Assembly (NCBI GenBank): GCA_903902515.1
Contig: CAIUVD010000079.1
Span: 1 to 39,230 of the forward strand
DNA length: 39,230 bases
Origin: an uncultured Planctomycetota bacterium
Lineage (GTDB): Bacteria > Planctomycetota > UBA11346
Direction of reading: 5' to 3'
In this document: positions 9,679 through 19,900 of the stretch, one piece after another
How the letters are laid out: every line of letters begins with the position of its first letter
Numbering within the stretch: position 1 is the first letter of the stretch
Translations under genes and position numbers: made by a program
The notes under the pieces: model-generated
What the model was told of the DNA's origin: nothing
The model's input: only the letters and a program-made list of their open reading frames with translations
The model's database searches: none

Positions 9679-10839
9679 ATGACACTGACTACCCTGCACC
9701 TCCGCGCTGACCGCGAACACCTGTTAGCCGCCATCGCAGCAGCAGATGCGGTCGTCCCGTCGAGCAGTTCCAAACCCATCCTGCAGAACCTGGTCCTCGA
9801 CGCCAAAGCGGCCCACCTGGAAGTCATCGCCTCGGATAGCCAAGTCGGACTCCGGGCCATCGTTCGCCGCATCGAGGTCCTTGGCCAAGGTCAGGCGGTG
9901 GTCGCGAGCCGTCAGTTCGCCCAGATTCTCCGTGAGTCGGCTTCGCGGTCGGTGGAACTGGAATTGGAGACCCAAGGAGAGCAGGCCATCCTGGCCATCC
10001 GTCTTGGGGACGGCGATTATCATGTTCCTGCCGTCATTGGTGAGACCTTTCCCTTGGTGTCATTTTTCCCTGCTGATGTGGTGCCTTTCAGGATCCCGGG
10101 TGCCCGCCTGGATTCCATGTTGCGCAAAACCACGTTTGCCATGGATAAAGAGCGTACCAGTCCGACGTTATCCGGTCTTTCTTTGACCCTCGGAAATGGT
10201 GAACTGGTCATTGCCGCCACCGATGGAAAGGTTCTGGCGGAAACGGTGGATCGGAGTGAGGCGTATCATCTGTCTCAAGCCGGAGAGTTGCTGGCCGTGG
10301 TGTTACCGGCACCGGCAGTCAGTCATCTGTCTCGCATTCTGGGGGGCTCTGCTCCTGCCAAGTCTGATGGTGTGGAACTCGCCTTTGCGGGTAAACTGCT
10401 GTTTATCCGGCTTGCCTTGGAAGACGGTTTGCGGGTGGAACTGACCGCCCGACTCGTGGAGGGGGTCTTCCCGGCCTATCGCCCAGCCCTGGCTGCCGCC
10501 ACCGGTCAGATCAGCCTCACGTTTCATACTGCCCAATTGGCTTCTGCCGTACGTCGTGTGGCCCTGATGAATAGCCAGACCAGCCGGGCTATCGTCATGC
10601 ATCTCGACAAGGATCTCGCGGTATTCAGCAACATGAATTCTGCCCAGGGTAATGCCCGGATTCCGGTGGCTTGTCAGTATCAGGGAGCGCCGGCAAAATT
10701 TGGTATCAACGCGGATTACCTGCAGTCGATCATCAAAGCCTACGAGGCGGAACACCTCGGCATCGAGATGGCCCGGGGCCTGATCATGCGTGAACCTGGC
10801 GTCACCTTTTTGATCATGCCGATTTCGCTCCCGGTGTGA
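9679..10839 (+). CDS. dnaN: DNA polymerase III subunit beta (sliding clamp)
   Basis: The 386-aa beta clamp encircles DNA and tethers polymerase III. It shows the family's N-terminal block (LLAAIAAADAVVPSSSSKPILQNLVLDA), a middle domain starting near LDSMLRKTTFAMDKERTSPTLSGL, and the conserved C-terminal end (LIMPISLPV; usually a MPMRL-like end). The start ATG 9679 has no SD sequence within 15 bases, so the mRNA may be leaderless or very short-leadered. The stop overlaps the next start in GTGA. Location near parAB is common around bacterial origins, but dnaA and oriC are not in this window. Confidence 0.95.
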   Translation: MTLTTLHLRADREHLLAAIAAADAVVPSSSSKPILQNLVLDAKAAHLEVIASDSQVGLRAIVRRIEVLGQGQAVVASRQFAQILRESASRSVELELETQGEQAILAIRLGDGDYHVPAVIGETFPLVSFFPADVVPFRIPGARLDSMLRKTTFAMDKERTSPTLSGLSLTLGNGELVIAATDGKVLAETVDRSEAYHLSQAGELLAVVLPAPAVSHLSRILGGSAPAKSDGVELAFAGKLLFIRLALEDGLRVELTARLVEGVFPAYRPALAAATGQISLTFHTAQLASAVRRVALMNSQTSRAIVMHLDKDLAVFSNMNSAQGNARIPVACQYQGAPAKFGINADYLQSIIKAYEAEHLGIEMARGLIMREPGVTFLIMPISLPV

Positions 10840-11990
10840 CCGGCGAACTGAGCTATCTGAGCAGGGCTATTCCCGAAGGTCAGCCTTGGCAGGGGGCTTT
10901 GTCCGTGTGTCGGCGCCTGCGCCGGGACGGGTTCGAGGCTTGGTTGGTAGGTGGATGTATCCGTGATCTGCTCCTGCAGCGGGAGGTCGTCGATGTGGAT
11001 ATCGCCACCTCCGCCACGCCGGAACAGGTGGAGGCATGTTTTCCCAAAACCGTCTCCGTGGGCCGCGCTTTCGGGGTGATCATCGTACTGGAGGGGGGCC
11101 ATCGTTTTGAGGTGGCAACGTTTCGCGCCGATGGGATCTATATCGATGGTCGACGTCCTGAAGGCGTGATTTTCACGGATGCGGCCGGGGATGTGGCCCG
11201 TCGGGACTTCACCATCAACGCCCTGCTCATGGATCCCGAAAAGGGCACCATCATCGACCATGTGGGTGGGTGTCAGGATCTGGAATCCCGCTGTCTTCGC
11301 GTGGTGGGCGATCCCTGGGCACGTTTGCGGGAGGACCGATTGCGGGTTTTACGGGGAATCCGTTTCGCGGCGAGTCTTGGTCTCTCGTGGGATCCCACGT
11401 CCTGGGCAGCGGTCTGTCAGACGGATCTCCAAGGCTTGAGCCGCGAACGGGTGGTCCAAGAAATCGACAAGGGCCTTGGCTCGTCCAATCCTGGCGCGTG
11501 GTTGAGGATGCTGGAGGCCAGCGGTCATCTTCCGGAAGTCTTTCCCCTGACCACCGCAGAACCCGGGGCCACCCTACTCGACCATCTTGAGGGGGGTCCT
11601 GATGCGCGAATCGTCGCCGCCCTGGGCGTTGTCGAGGGGTCGTCCTGGTGGGAAATGCTGCCGTTGAGTCGCGACCGTCAGCGACGTTTAGCATGGTTGC
11701 AGGAGGGCACCAAGAACCTGCTGACGGCTTCCGTGGCAAATCGTCGTCGCTGGCTCCGTCACCCGGATGGTGCGGACTTGGCCGCCTTGGTGGGTGAGCA
11801 GGCCCAGCAGTGGCTGGCGAGGGAACCTGCAACACTCCCACCGCTGCTGACGCCAAAGGACCTGCTGGCCCTCGGTCGGCGGCCAGGTCCGCGACTGGGC
11901 CAGTTGCTGCGAGAGGTGGAGGATGCCCAGTTAGAGGGTCGACTTGCCACCACGGCCGAGGCCCTCGCCTGGGTCGCCGCCCAACCATGA
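10836..11990 (+). CDS. CCA-adding tRNA nucleotidyltransferase / poly(A) polymerase family
   Basis: A class II nucleotidyltransferase that adds CCA, or A only, to RNA 3' ends. The head domain has WLVGGCIRDLL (GG at 39-40 and RD at 43-44), then the catalytic DVD at 53-55. The motifs FEVATFRADGIYIDGRRPEGVIFTDA, RRDFTINALLMD and RLREDRLRVLRGIRFAASLG follow. The C-terminal tail after about residue 230 is less conserved. Length is 384 aa. It starts at GTG 10836, overlapping the dnaN stop (GTGA), so it is translationally coupled to the clamp. CCA-adding and poly(A) polymerase activity cannot be told apart by inspection. No HD phosphohydrolase domain was recognised. Confidence 0.9.
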   Translation: MTGELSYLSRAIPEGQPWQGALSVCRRLRRDGFEAWLVGGCIRDLLLQREVVDVDIATSATPEQVEACFPKTVSVGRAFGVIIVLEGGHRFEVATFRADGIYIDGRRPEGVIFTDAAGDVARRDFTINALLMDPEKGTIIDHVGGCQDLESRCLRVVGDPWARLREDRLRVLRGIRFAASLGLSWDPTSWAAVCQTDLQGLSRERVVQEIDKGLGSSNPGAWLRMLEASGHLPEVFPLTTAEPGATLLDHLEGGPDARIVAALGVVEGSSWWEMLPLSRDRQRRLAWLQEGTKNLLTASVANRRRWLRHPDGADLAALVGEQAQQWLAREPATLPPLLTPKDLLALGRRPGPRLGQLLREVEDAQLEGRLATTAEALAWVAAQP

Positions 11991-12003
11991 TCAGCAGGAA
12001 GCG

Positions 12004-12846
12004 ATGCGTCATCCAGCTCAACTCTTTCAGGCACCGCGTGGCATCCAGCGTGGGATTCCCCTCAAACAGGTGCTAGATCGCAAGGCGATCGCGTTGATTG
12101 GTGCCTCGTTTGCCGCCGTGCATCCGAGCTTCGATGCCCACCGATTTGAGAGCATGGCTTTGGAAGGCCTGGAACCGCTTGGAATCCTGCCCCGGGGTGA
12201 CCACATCGCGGCAGCGCTCCAGGCCCAGTTGCCGAAAGAGCGCACGGTCGACCTGCTGATTGCCGCCCTCGGCCCGGAATTATCCGTCACCAAAGGCTTC
12301 GGCTTGGCCGTTTTTTTCTATCTGCCCCACGTCTGCTTGATCCGGCGGGCGTTGCTTGATCAACCGGAAGGGGGTCTGCGGGCCAATTATGAAATCACCA
12401 AGCGTTTTTCCGGTGAATTCAGCCTCAGACCCTTCCTGTTGCGTCATCAGGATCTGACCCTGGCGACCCTGGCCACCTGGGCCAGGGATCCCAATCCCCA
12501 TGTGCGGCGGTTGGTCAGCGAAGGTTCCCGCCCCCGTTTGCCCTGGGCCGAACGACTCCCACCTTTCCAGGCCGATCCAACGCCAACGCTGGCCCTGTTG
12601 GACATGCTCAAAGACGATCCGGAACTGTATGTGCGTCGCTCGGTGGCCAACCACCTGGGGGATATCGCCAAGGATCATCCCCAACGGATCTTCGCCCTGG
12701 CCGGTCAGTGGTTGGACGAGGCCCTGTCGCTGCCCTCTGCGCAGCGCGAGGCTCGGATGTGGCTCATCCGACACGCCCTGCGACATCCAGCCCAGAAGGG
12801 TGTTCCCGCCGCCATACGTTTACGCAAAGCCGCTGGCGGACGCTGA
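12004..12846 (+). CDS. AlkC/AlkD-like DNA alkylation repair protein (HEAT-repeat glycosylase)
   Basis: A 280-aa all-helical protein built of HEAT-like repeats. The family block HVRRLVSEGSRPRLPWAERLP and the later LYVRRSVANHLGDIAKDHP are typical of AlkC-type 3-methyladenine DNA glycosylases, which excise alkylated bases without flipping. MWLIRHALRHPAQKGVPAAI near the C-terminus also fits. The start ATG 12004 follows AGGAAG closely. The longer in-frame start at 11944 would overlap the previous gene and add a Pro-rich stretch that is a frame shadow. The gene lies 13 bp after the CCA-adding enzyme gene, so it is probably in the dnaN operon. Confidence 0.85.
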   Translation: MRHPAQLFQAPRGIQRGIPLKQVLDRKAIALIGASFAAVHPSFDAHRFESMALEGLEPLGILPRGDHIAAALQAQLPKERTVDLLIAALGPELSVTKGFGLAVFFYLPHVCLIRRALLDQPEGGLRANYEITKRFSGEFSLRPFLLRHQDLTLATLATWARDPNPHVRRLVSEGSRPRLPWAERLPPFQADPTPTLALLDMLKDDPELYVRRSVANHLGDIAKDHPQRIFALAGQWLDEALSLPSAQREARMWLIRHALRHPAQKGVPAAIRLRKAAGGR

Positions 12847-12890
12847 CGCATCGCTTGTGGGTGGGCGACCCGACCTAGGGTGTTCCGTCC

Positions 12891-13544
12891 ATGTCCAGCT
12901 TCTCCGCCCGCGAACTTGCCCTCCACCTCGCCCGCCTCCTCGATGGCAAGGGCCAGGACATCATGGTGCTTCAGCAGCCCATCGGTGCCCAAAGTTTTGA
13001 TTTTGTGGTCCTCGCCACGGCCAGCAGCGAACGCCTGGCCTACCACTTGGTGGAAGAAGCCTGGCACTTCTGCAAGCGTCACGACATCGCCCGTCACCCC
13101 ATTGAGGGCGAGACCGGCTGGATGCTGATCGATTGCTACGACGTCGTGGTTCACGCCCTGTCACCCGAAGCGCGGGAAAAATACCAGCTCGAAGACCTGT
13201 GGAAGCTGGCCCGCAAGGTCGATTGGCAGAAGGAAATCACCACCCTCGCCGATCCCGACAAGCCCGTCGTGGCCCCGGTCAAGAAGTCGACCCGGGCGAA
13301 AAAGGTGGCCGAGGTCGAGGAAACGCCGGTCGAAGAAGCGCCCAAGAAGGCCAAGCCTGCCGCCAAGCGGACCAAAGCCGTCAAGGTCACGGAGATCGTC
13401 GAGGAAGCTCCCGCGGCTCCCAAGAAACGCAAAACCGCCCCCCGGGTGACCCGTGGCGATCAGGACACGGACGAGCTGCCCAAGGTTGAGCCCGCCGTAT
13501 TGACCAAGCGCAAGCCGTCCCTGACGCGCAAAAAGGTCCGCTGA
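12891..13544 (+). CDS. rsfS: Ribosome silencing factor RsfS (Iojap family) with a long basic tail
   Basis: RsfS binds ribosomal protein L14 and blocks subunit joining under starvation. The core domain (about residues 1-115) shows KGQDIMVLQQP, FDFVVLATASSERLAYHLVEEA and the conserved GETGWMLIDCYDVVVHALSPEAREKYQLEDLW block. Typical RsfS proteins end there, at about 105-130 aa. This one continues for about 100 residues of Lys/Ala/Pro/Glu-rich, low-complexity sequence (KKSTRAKKVAEVEETPVEEAPKK and similar) and ends in KPSLTRKKVR. The tail is probably disordered and could bind RNA. The stop overlaps the ftsY ATG by 1 base (TGATG). Confidence 0.9.
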   Translation: MSSFSARELALHLARLLDGKGQDIMVLQQPIGAQSFDFVVLATASSERLAYHLVEEAWHFCKRHDIARHPIEGETGWMLIDCYDVVVHALSPEAREKYQLEDLWKLARKVDWQKEITTLADPDKPVVAPVKKSTRAKKVAEVEETPVEEAPKKAKPAAKRTKAVKVTEIVEEAPAAPKKRKTAPRVTRGDQDTDELPKVEPAVLTKRKPSLTRKKVR

Positions 13545-14473
13545 TGTTCAAGGCCCTCGGCCGGCTGTTCACCCGTGTCAAAGAGGGCTTGGCCAAGACT
13601 CGCCAAGCCCTCGGCGGCGCGCTGCGGAAGCTGATCGGTGCGGGCCGGACCATCGACCAGACCTTCATCGATCAGTTGGAGGAGACCCTGTTGGCGGCCG
13701 ATATCGGGGTCGCCAAGACCGAAGAGATCATCGCGGAGATCAACCTGCGATGGAAAAAGGGCGAAGCCGCCGATGGGCCTGCCCTGCTGGCGCTGCTCAA
13801 GGAAAGCCTGCGCAAGGAACTCGCCCTGCCGGAAAACGAACTGACGTTCCGCGAGGGACCGACCGTGGTGTTGATCGTCGGCGTCAATGGCGCTGGCAAG
13901 ACCACCACCCTGGCCAAGTTGGCCAAGCGTTACCGCGATCAGGGCAAATCCGTGCTGATCGGGGCTGGGGACACCTACCGCGCGGCGGCCATCGAACAGT
14001 TGACGATCTGGGCCGAGCGGGTCGGGGTCGACATCATCAAAACCACCGCCGGCGGTGACGCTGCCGCCGTCGCCTTCGACAGCGTGGCCGCCGCCCAGGC
14101 CCGGGGCATCGACCTGGTTCTGATCGACACCGCGGGTCGTCTCCACAGCAAAGAACACCTGATGCGCGAGCTGGAAAAAGTCCGCCGCGTCATGCAGAAG
14201 AAGGACCCCACCGCACCCCATGAGGTGCTATTGGTCCTCGACGGCACCGCCGGCCAGAACGCCGTCCAGCAGGCCAAGGTGTTCAAAGACATCATGGGCG
14301 TCACCGGCCTGGTGGTGACCAAACTTGATGGCACGGCCAAGGGCGGGGCGGTGATTGCTATCCGTCGGGAGCTGGGCCTGCCGGTGCGCTTCATCGGGGT
14401 TGGCGAAGGCATGGATGACCTCCAGCCCTTCGACCCCGAGGCCTTTGTCGAAGCGATTTTCGGCGAGGGATAG
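13544..14473 (+). CDS. ftsY: Signal recognition particle receptor FtsY
   Basis: The 309-aa SRP GTPase receptor that docks ribosome-SRP complexes at the inner membrane. The four-helix N domain precedes the G domain, with the P-loop GVNGAGKTTT at 113-122, DTYRAAAIEQL, DTAGR, and TKLDGTAKGG near the C-terminus, followed by FIGVGEGMDDLQPFD. The long acidic A domain of E. coli FtsY is absent; a short basic amphipathic N-terminus (MFKALGRLFTRVKEGL) replaces it and probably provides membrane contact. The start codon overlaps the rsfS stop. Convergent with the kinase gene, with a 2-bp gap. Confidence 0.96.
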   Translation: MFKALGRLFTRVKEGLAKTRQALGGALRKLIGAGRTIDQTFIDQLEETLLAADIGVAKTEEIIAEINLRWKKGEAADGPALLALLKESLRKELALPENELTFREGPTVVLIVGVNGAGKTTTLAKLAKRYRDQGKSVLIGAGDTYRAAAIEQLTIWAERVGVDIIKTTAGGDAAAVAFDSVAAAQARGIDLVLIDTAGRLHSKEHLMRELEKVRRVMQKKDPTAPHEVLLVLDGTAGQNAVQQAKVFKDIMGVTGLVVTKLDGTAKGGAVIAIRRELGLPVRFIGVGEGMDDLQPFDPEAFVEAIFGEG

Positions 14474-14475
14474 CC

Positions 14476-16836
14476 CTAAAAAACGCCGATATCGGCCCGT
14501 CGGACCACCAGTGACCGACCGCCGCAATCGAGGGTTGCCCCTTCCAACAGCGGTTGCCAGGGTCCGGCGACCGAACCCGGCTGGGCTGCCGGGCGCCAGA
14601 TCCAACGGTCGGCAAAGCGGGCCACTTCCACGGCGGTCCGGGTGCGTGCGCCAGCCAGTGGCAGATCCGACCCTGGGCCGCCGATCGACAGCCGGCGCAG
14701 CACCAGGGCATAGCTCATCTCGGGACGGTTGCCGGGACGGGTCAGGGTGATGGCATCGAAACCATGGTCCGTATCGAGGCCACTGGTACCGGGTGGGCCC
14801 TGAAGTCCGTGGAGAGTCCGGACCTTGCCACCCTGGCGGGGAAGACAGCGAGCCCACAGGGTGATGACACCGGCCAGATCGATGATGTTGTCGACCCCGC
14901 TGGCCAGGGGCACGGTTCCGCCCGGAGGCACGGCAATCCCGTCCAGGAGGGTGCCATTGGCCGCCTGCTGGTCCTCAATCTGGCAGGTGTTCTGAATTGG
15001 GTCGTAACGCACCACCACGTGGCTGCGGGAGATCCGCTGGCAGGCCTCCTTATGGAGCGCCACCGGGTAGTTCCGCAGGCAGAGGTCGACGGGCGCCTCC
15101 TTCAATTTGCCCAGTAAAATCCTGGTTCGTGCATAGAGCACCACCACCGTTGGGTCGTTGGCCTGGGCGGATGCCGGGACGAGGGAAATCCAGTCGGCCG
15201 CGAGGGCCTGGGTGGGGTCACCGAGGAAGGGTTCGCCGGTGGCACCCGTGGCGGGTTCCTTGCCGGACAGGATGCGGGCGATGGTGCCCATTTCCTCGAC
15301 CACTGTGGCCGACGTTCCCGGCTCCTGCTGCTGCTGGACGGAGGGCCCTGGGGCCGTCGCCATTTCCTGTGCCAGGAGGGACGCCGTCATGGTCGCCATG
15401 TCTTCGGAACCGGGCGCCACCACGGGGTACTTCCCACTGCCGACGGTGACCGCTCCAGGGTCACAAAAGGGGGACCCGGAAAGATCGGAAGCGATGGTCG
15501 GCAGATCATGGTGGGCAACCGGATCGCCCGAGGACAGATCCGCCGCCATGGTCGGCAACTCCTGGGATGGCGAGGTAGGTTGCTCGGGCTGATCCATCCC
15601 ATCCACGGTCACGGTTGCAGCCCCGGCGGCCAGGAATTGCGGATCGGTAATGGTCGCGATGTCGTCCAGTCCGGCTTGGCGGCGAAGATCGGCCGTCAGC
15701 GTGGCAATATCCCGATGGGCACCATGCCCCGGAACGGCCGAGAAATCCTTAAGGGCGGTACTCTCCTCCGACGCCGCGCCGGGCTGCATGCCCAATCCCT
15801 TCATGGCCGCCAGGATCGCCTCCCGCATCTCGACGGGATCCTGGTAGCGTTGGGCACGATCCTTGGCCATGGCCTTGGTGATGACGCCGATGGTACCGTC
15901 ACTCAGTTTTGCCCGCTTGCGCCGGGCATCGGGGATCGGAGCCGTGCAGTGCTGGTGGAGAATCTCCTGAAGCCGTCCCGTATACGGCGGCTCCGCCGTC
16001 AGGCAGAAGTAGAGCACTCCACCGAGGGCGTAGATGTCGCTGCGGATGTCGAGCCCAGGATCCGTAACGATCTGCTCGGGGGACATGTACTGCGGACTCC
16101 CGACGATCGCCCCCGCCATGGTCAGCATCGTCCGGTTGGCCTCGGTCGAACGGGCGATGCCGAAATCTGCCAATTTGGCACGACCATTCGAGGACACGAA
16201 AATGTTCGGCGGCTTGATGTCGCGGTGGATGAGTTTGAGACGATGGGCCTCCGCCAAACCATCGACAACTTGGTAAAGGATCGCCAGGGCCAGACCTTCT
16301 GAAAGGCCGCCCTTGGCATCCACCAGGTCCCGGAGATCACCGGAGTCGACGTATTCGAGGACCATGTACATGGTCGCTGCGTCCGCCACCCCGCCATCAA
16401 TACAGCGCACCACATTCGGATGCGACAATTGCCTGGTGATGGAGGTTTCTCGTTCAAACCGGCGGAGCAATTCCGTGGCCTTAGAGCCATCCACCGGGCC
16501 AGAGATCCCGGCTTTCAGGGTCTTGACCACCACCAAATCGTCTGAGCCCTCTCGATGGGCCAGCCAAACGCTGCCCATGCCGCCATCCGCGAGGTGGGCC
16601 AGGGAGTGATAGGGACCGAAACTCCGTCCTCCGTCAGGTGGCAGCAATGGCAGCAGTTTTCGACTCAATTCCGGACTCAGGCCATCCCCGGAGGTCAGCC
16701 AAGAGCGCAAGGACGATAAATCGACGATGCCCTTGCTGGTGGCGTAGTCCGCAAGCCGTTGGGCCGGAGCCCGGCCCAGCAACCGACGCTTCTGGGCGGC
16801 CTGGATCAGGCCATTGAGCACCAAAGAAAGAGTCAT
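14476..16836 (-). CDS. Ser/Thr protein kinase with FHA domain
   Basis: A 786-aa Hanks-type kinase. Kinase domain: glycine loop ADGGMGSV at 83-90 (first Gly replaced by Ala), Lys105 in VVVK, catalytic loop HRDIKPPN with Asp206, DFG at 224-226, and SPQYMSPE at 247-254. Residues 350-550 are low-complexity and carry seven [D/E]-[I/L/M]-x-T motifs with Thr at 379, 395, 429, 447, 482, 494 and 518. A divergent FHA domain lies at about 565-665, with ILLGK, the ISRSH core and NGTLLDG. About 120 further residues end the protein. No transmembrane segment is evident, so it is probably cytosolic. The ATG start is chosen over a GTG two codons upstream; neither has a clear SD. Divergent from the giant gene. 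Confidence 0.9.
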   Translation of the reverse strand: MTLSLVLNGLIQAAQKRRLLGRAPAQRLADYATSKGIVDLSSLRSWLTSGDGLSPELSRKLLPLLPPDGGRSFGPYHSLAHLADGGMGSVWLAHREGSDDLVVVKTLKAGISGPVDGSKATELLRRFERETSITRQLSHPNVVRCIDGGVADAATMYMVLEYVDSGDLRDLVDAKGGLSEGLALAILYQVVDGLAEAHRLKLIHRDIKPPNIFVSSNGRAKLADFGIARSTEANRTMLTMAGAIVGSPQYMSPEQIVTDPGLDIRSDIYALGGVLYFCLTAEPPYTGRLQEILHQHCTAPIPDARRKRAKLSDGTIGVITKAMAKDRAQRYQDPVEMREAILAAMKGLGMQPGAASEESTALKDFSAVPGHGAHRDIATLTADLRRQAGLDDIATITDPQFLAAGAATVTVDGMDQPEQPTSPSQELPTMAADLSSGDPVAHHDLPTIASDLSGSPFCDPGAVTVGSGKYPVVAPGSEDMATMTASLLAQEMATAPGPSVQQQQEPGTSATVVEEMGTIARILSGKEPATGATGEPFLGDPTQALAADWISLVPASAQANDPTVVVLYARTRILLGKLKEAPVDLCLRNYPVALHKEACQRISRSHVVVRYDPIQNTCQIEDQQAANGTLLDGIAVPPGGTVPLASGVDNIIDLAGVITLWARCLPRQGGKVRTLHGLQGPPGTSGLDTDHGFDAITLTRPGNRPEMSYALVLRRLSIGGPGSDLPLAGARTRTAVEVARFADRWIWRPAAQPGSVAGPWQPLLEGATLDCGGRSLVVRRADIGVF

Positions 16837-16979
16837 GGACACACCGTGATGAAGGAAACGTGATGGTAAGCCTCACGGGCTTTGCAGGAATTTCCAGCAT
16901 CGTCATGGGCGTAGGCCATTCTAGGCTGGCCACGGGGGTTCCTTGTGGGGTCCCGAGCGTGGAGAGCCGGAAACCGGTC

Positions 16980-16983
16980 GGAG
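16980..16983 (+). promoter_or_regulatory. Ribosome binding site for the giant surface protein
   Basis: GGAG lies 5 bases before ATG 16989. It favours this start over the first in-frame ATG at 16860, whose extra 43 residues do not look like a signal peptide. No confident promoter element was recognised in the 152-bp divergent gap. Confidence 0.55.
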
Positions 16984-16988
16984 TTGTC

Positions 16989-19900
16989 ATGACGATGGTC
17001 AGAATCACGTGCGGTCCCTTGATGATAAGCCTCCTCCGGGCGGCATTGGCGTTGTTGGTCCTCGCCGTTCCTGGGTGGGCCCTGAGTCTCTCGCCTTCAA
17101 ATACCACGGTGAGCATGAGTGAGGATAGTCTTCCCACTCCGTTTAGTCTTACCATGGTCGCCTCGACCACCGCGCCCATCTTCGGCACCAGTTCGATCAA
17201 TGGGTGGTACATCAATCGTGGGGCCCTTAATGGAACGGCGACCATCACAAGTGGCGGAACGGGAACGGCATCTTCCTTAAGTACGATCAACCGGCTGGGA
17301 TCGATCAGTTACATCCCAGCGGCGAATTTCAGTGGGACCGATAATTTTCAGGTGGCGGTCTTCGGCACCGATGGGACCGAGTACGCGACGGTTACTGTGA
17401 CGGTCAATCCGGTCGCCGATGTTTTCCGGGTTTCCTCCACGGCCTTTAGCGGCCGCAACGGCAGCGATTTCGGGAATAACGCGATGACCCTGGCGGAGGC
17501 TCTGGGAGCAGCCCGCACCAATGATCAGATCTGGCTTAAGACCGGCACCTATAAGCCGACCACGGGCTCCGACCGTACTCTAAGCCTGGCCCCATCGGCC
17601 AATGTCACCATGTTCGGCGGATTTTCCGGCTCTGAAACTTCCACAGACCAGCGAGTCATCCCGAACGCACCCACCATCCTCTCGGGCGATGTTGGGACCG
17701 CCGGCGTGATGACTGACAACAGTTACCATGTGGTGACCACGACTACCGGCGTGATCTTGGATGGCTTGATCGTCGAGGGCGGTTATGCCGACGGCAGTTC
17801 GCCCCTTAGGCCCGATGATAACAGTGGTGGTGGCGTTTATGCAACGGGGGCAACCACGGTCCGGAATTGCGTGATTCGGAACCATGTGGCTACCTACGTC
17901 GGCGCCGGATTCAGTTCATCGGATGGTGGGTCTATGGTCATTTCGGCGACCATTTTCCAGGGCAATACCGCTCCGTATGGAAGCGCCTATTGCGGACAGA
18001 GGGGAGCCACCCATGCGTTCACCAATGTCATCTTCCACGGAAATGGTTCGGGCGGAACCATTCAGGGTTCGTGTGTCTGGTTCAATGATTCCTCGACTTG
18101 GATCAACTGCACGGTCAACGGCAACGTAGGTGGCGGCAACGCCCTCCATCTGAGTTCCGGTTCCCACAGCCTGGTCAACACCATTGTCTTCGGGAACACC
18201 GGCTCGATCAGCGGAAGTTACACGGGTTCAAATAACTCCTTCAGCAATCCTCTGTTTTTCAATCCTACCGCACCGGCGGGTCTTGATGGGCTATGGGGGA
18301 CGACCGACGACGGACTTCAGCTGCGTGGATCGAGTCCCGCCGCGAATGTGGGATCCGCAAGCAGCGCCCCAGACAAGGACTTCTTGGGGCGTTCCCGGCC
18401 TTTAGGAGCAGGCGATGATGTGGGTGCCTATGAAGGACGCGGACCCATTTATGTGTCGGCATCGGGGAGCGGTGCTTCAGGCAGCAGCTGGGCCACTGCC
18501 TATCCACAATTGTCAACAGCCCTCGCCGTCGCTTCCGTGGCGGATGATATTTGGGTCAAGAACGGCACCTACTTGCCGACCACCGGCACCGATCGTTCGT
18601 TGAGTCTGAGTATTCCCGCCCAGGTGACCGTCTATGGTGGATTCAACGGCACGGAATCCGATTTGTCCGGTCGAAGTGTTCTGACCAATCCCACCATCCT
18701 GTCTGGCGACATTGGCGCAGTTAGCAACTCTGCGGACAACAGCTATTCCGTAGTCAAGTTGCTGAACGGTGCCATCTTGGACGGCTTTATCATTGAGGCT
18801 GGCCGCGCTGATGGGCCCAATTTCGATGGGAATGATCGTGGCGGTGCCTGGTTTGCTGGCGGTACGGTAGGTACGATGACCGTCCGTAATTGTTTCTTTC
18901 GCAATAACTACGGCGCAAATCGTGCGGGCGCCATCTATTCTGGCGGTGGACCCACCCAGCGACTCCTGATCGATCGTTGTGTGTTCGAGAACAACACGAC
19001 GGGAGGTTCGGGCGGGGCCATGTACGTCTATGGCGACGCGGACATCACCAACAGTATCTTTACGGGTAACAATGGTTCAGCGATCCGTTTCAACCTAGGC
19101 GGAGGGGCCGGCAAGACTCCGAGCATCATCAATAGTACCTTTTTTGGGAATACCGGACCCAGTGGCGCGGCGGTCACGACGAATGACAGCGACACGCTTA
19201 CCCTGACCAATAATATTTTCTGGAACAACACCCAAGTTGGTGGTGGTGCCACGACCCAGGTCGTCGGCACATCAGCCACGGCCATCAGTTACTCCGTGAT
19301 GACGGGAGGTGCCCAGGGCGCCTCCAACTGCAGCCAAGGTAGCGGCATCACCGGAAATGACCCCTTGTTCATCAACGTCAGTGATCCTGATGGTCCGGAT
19401 AACCTCTGGGGTACCTCGGACGATGGTTTACAGCCCCGGGCCTCCGGCAGTGCCGTCAACTCGGGTACGGCAAGTGGCTCTCCGGCCACCGATCTTTCCG
19501 GGACCACGCGCCCCCAGGGGTTGGGTCACGACATCGGTGCCTACGAGGCCAGGGGTTTCATCTTCGTTAATGCCCAGGGCTCCAATCTGGGCACGTCGTG
19601 GACCAGCGGTTACACCGATTTGGCGGCGGCCTTGACCCTTGCCCTGCCGGGTGATGAAGTCTGGGTCAAGGCCGGGACTTACCTTCCGACCACCGGCACG
19701 GATCGGAACGCCACCTTTCTGGTCAAGACCGGCGTCGCCATTTACGGAGGCTTCGCGGGGACGGAAACCAGCCGCAGCCAACGGAATCCGGCCCTTCATC
19801 GCACATCCCTGTCGGGTGATATCGGAACTTTGAATGTGGTAAGCGACAACAGCCACCATGTGCTCACCGGGTCTGCCCTGGCGACAGTTGACGGCTTCAT

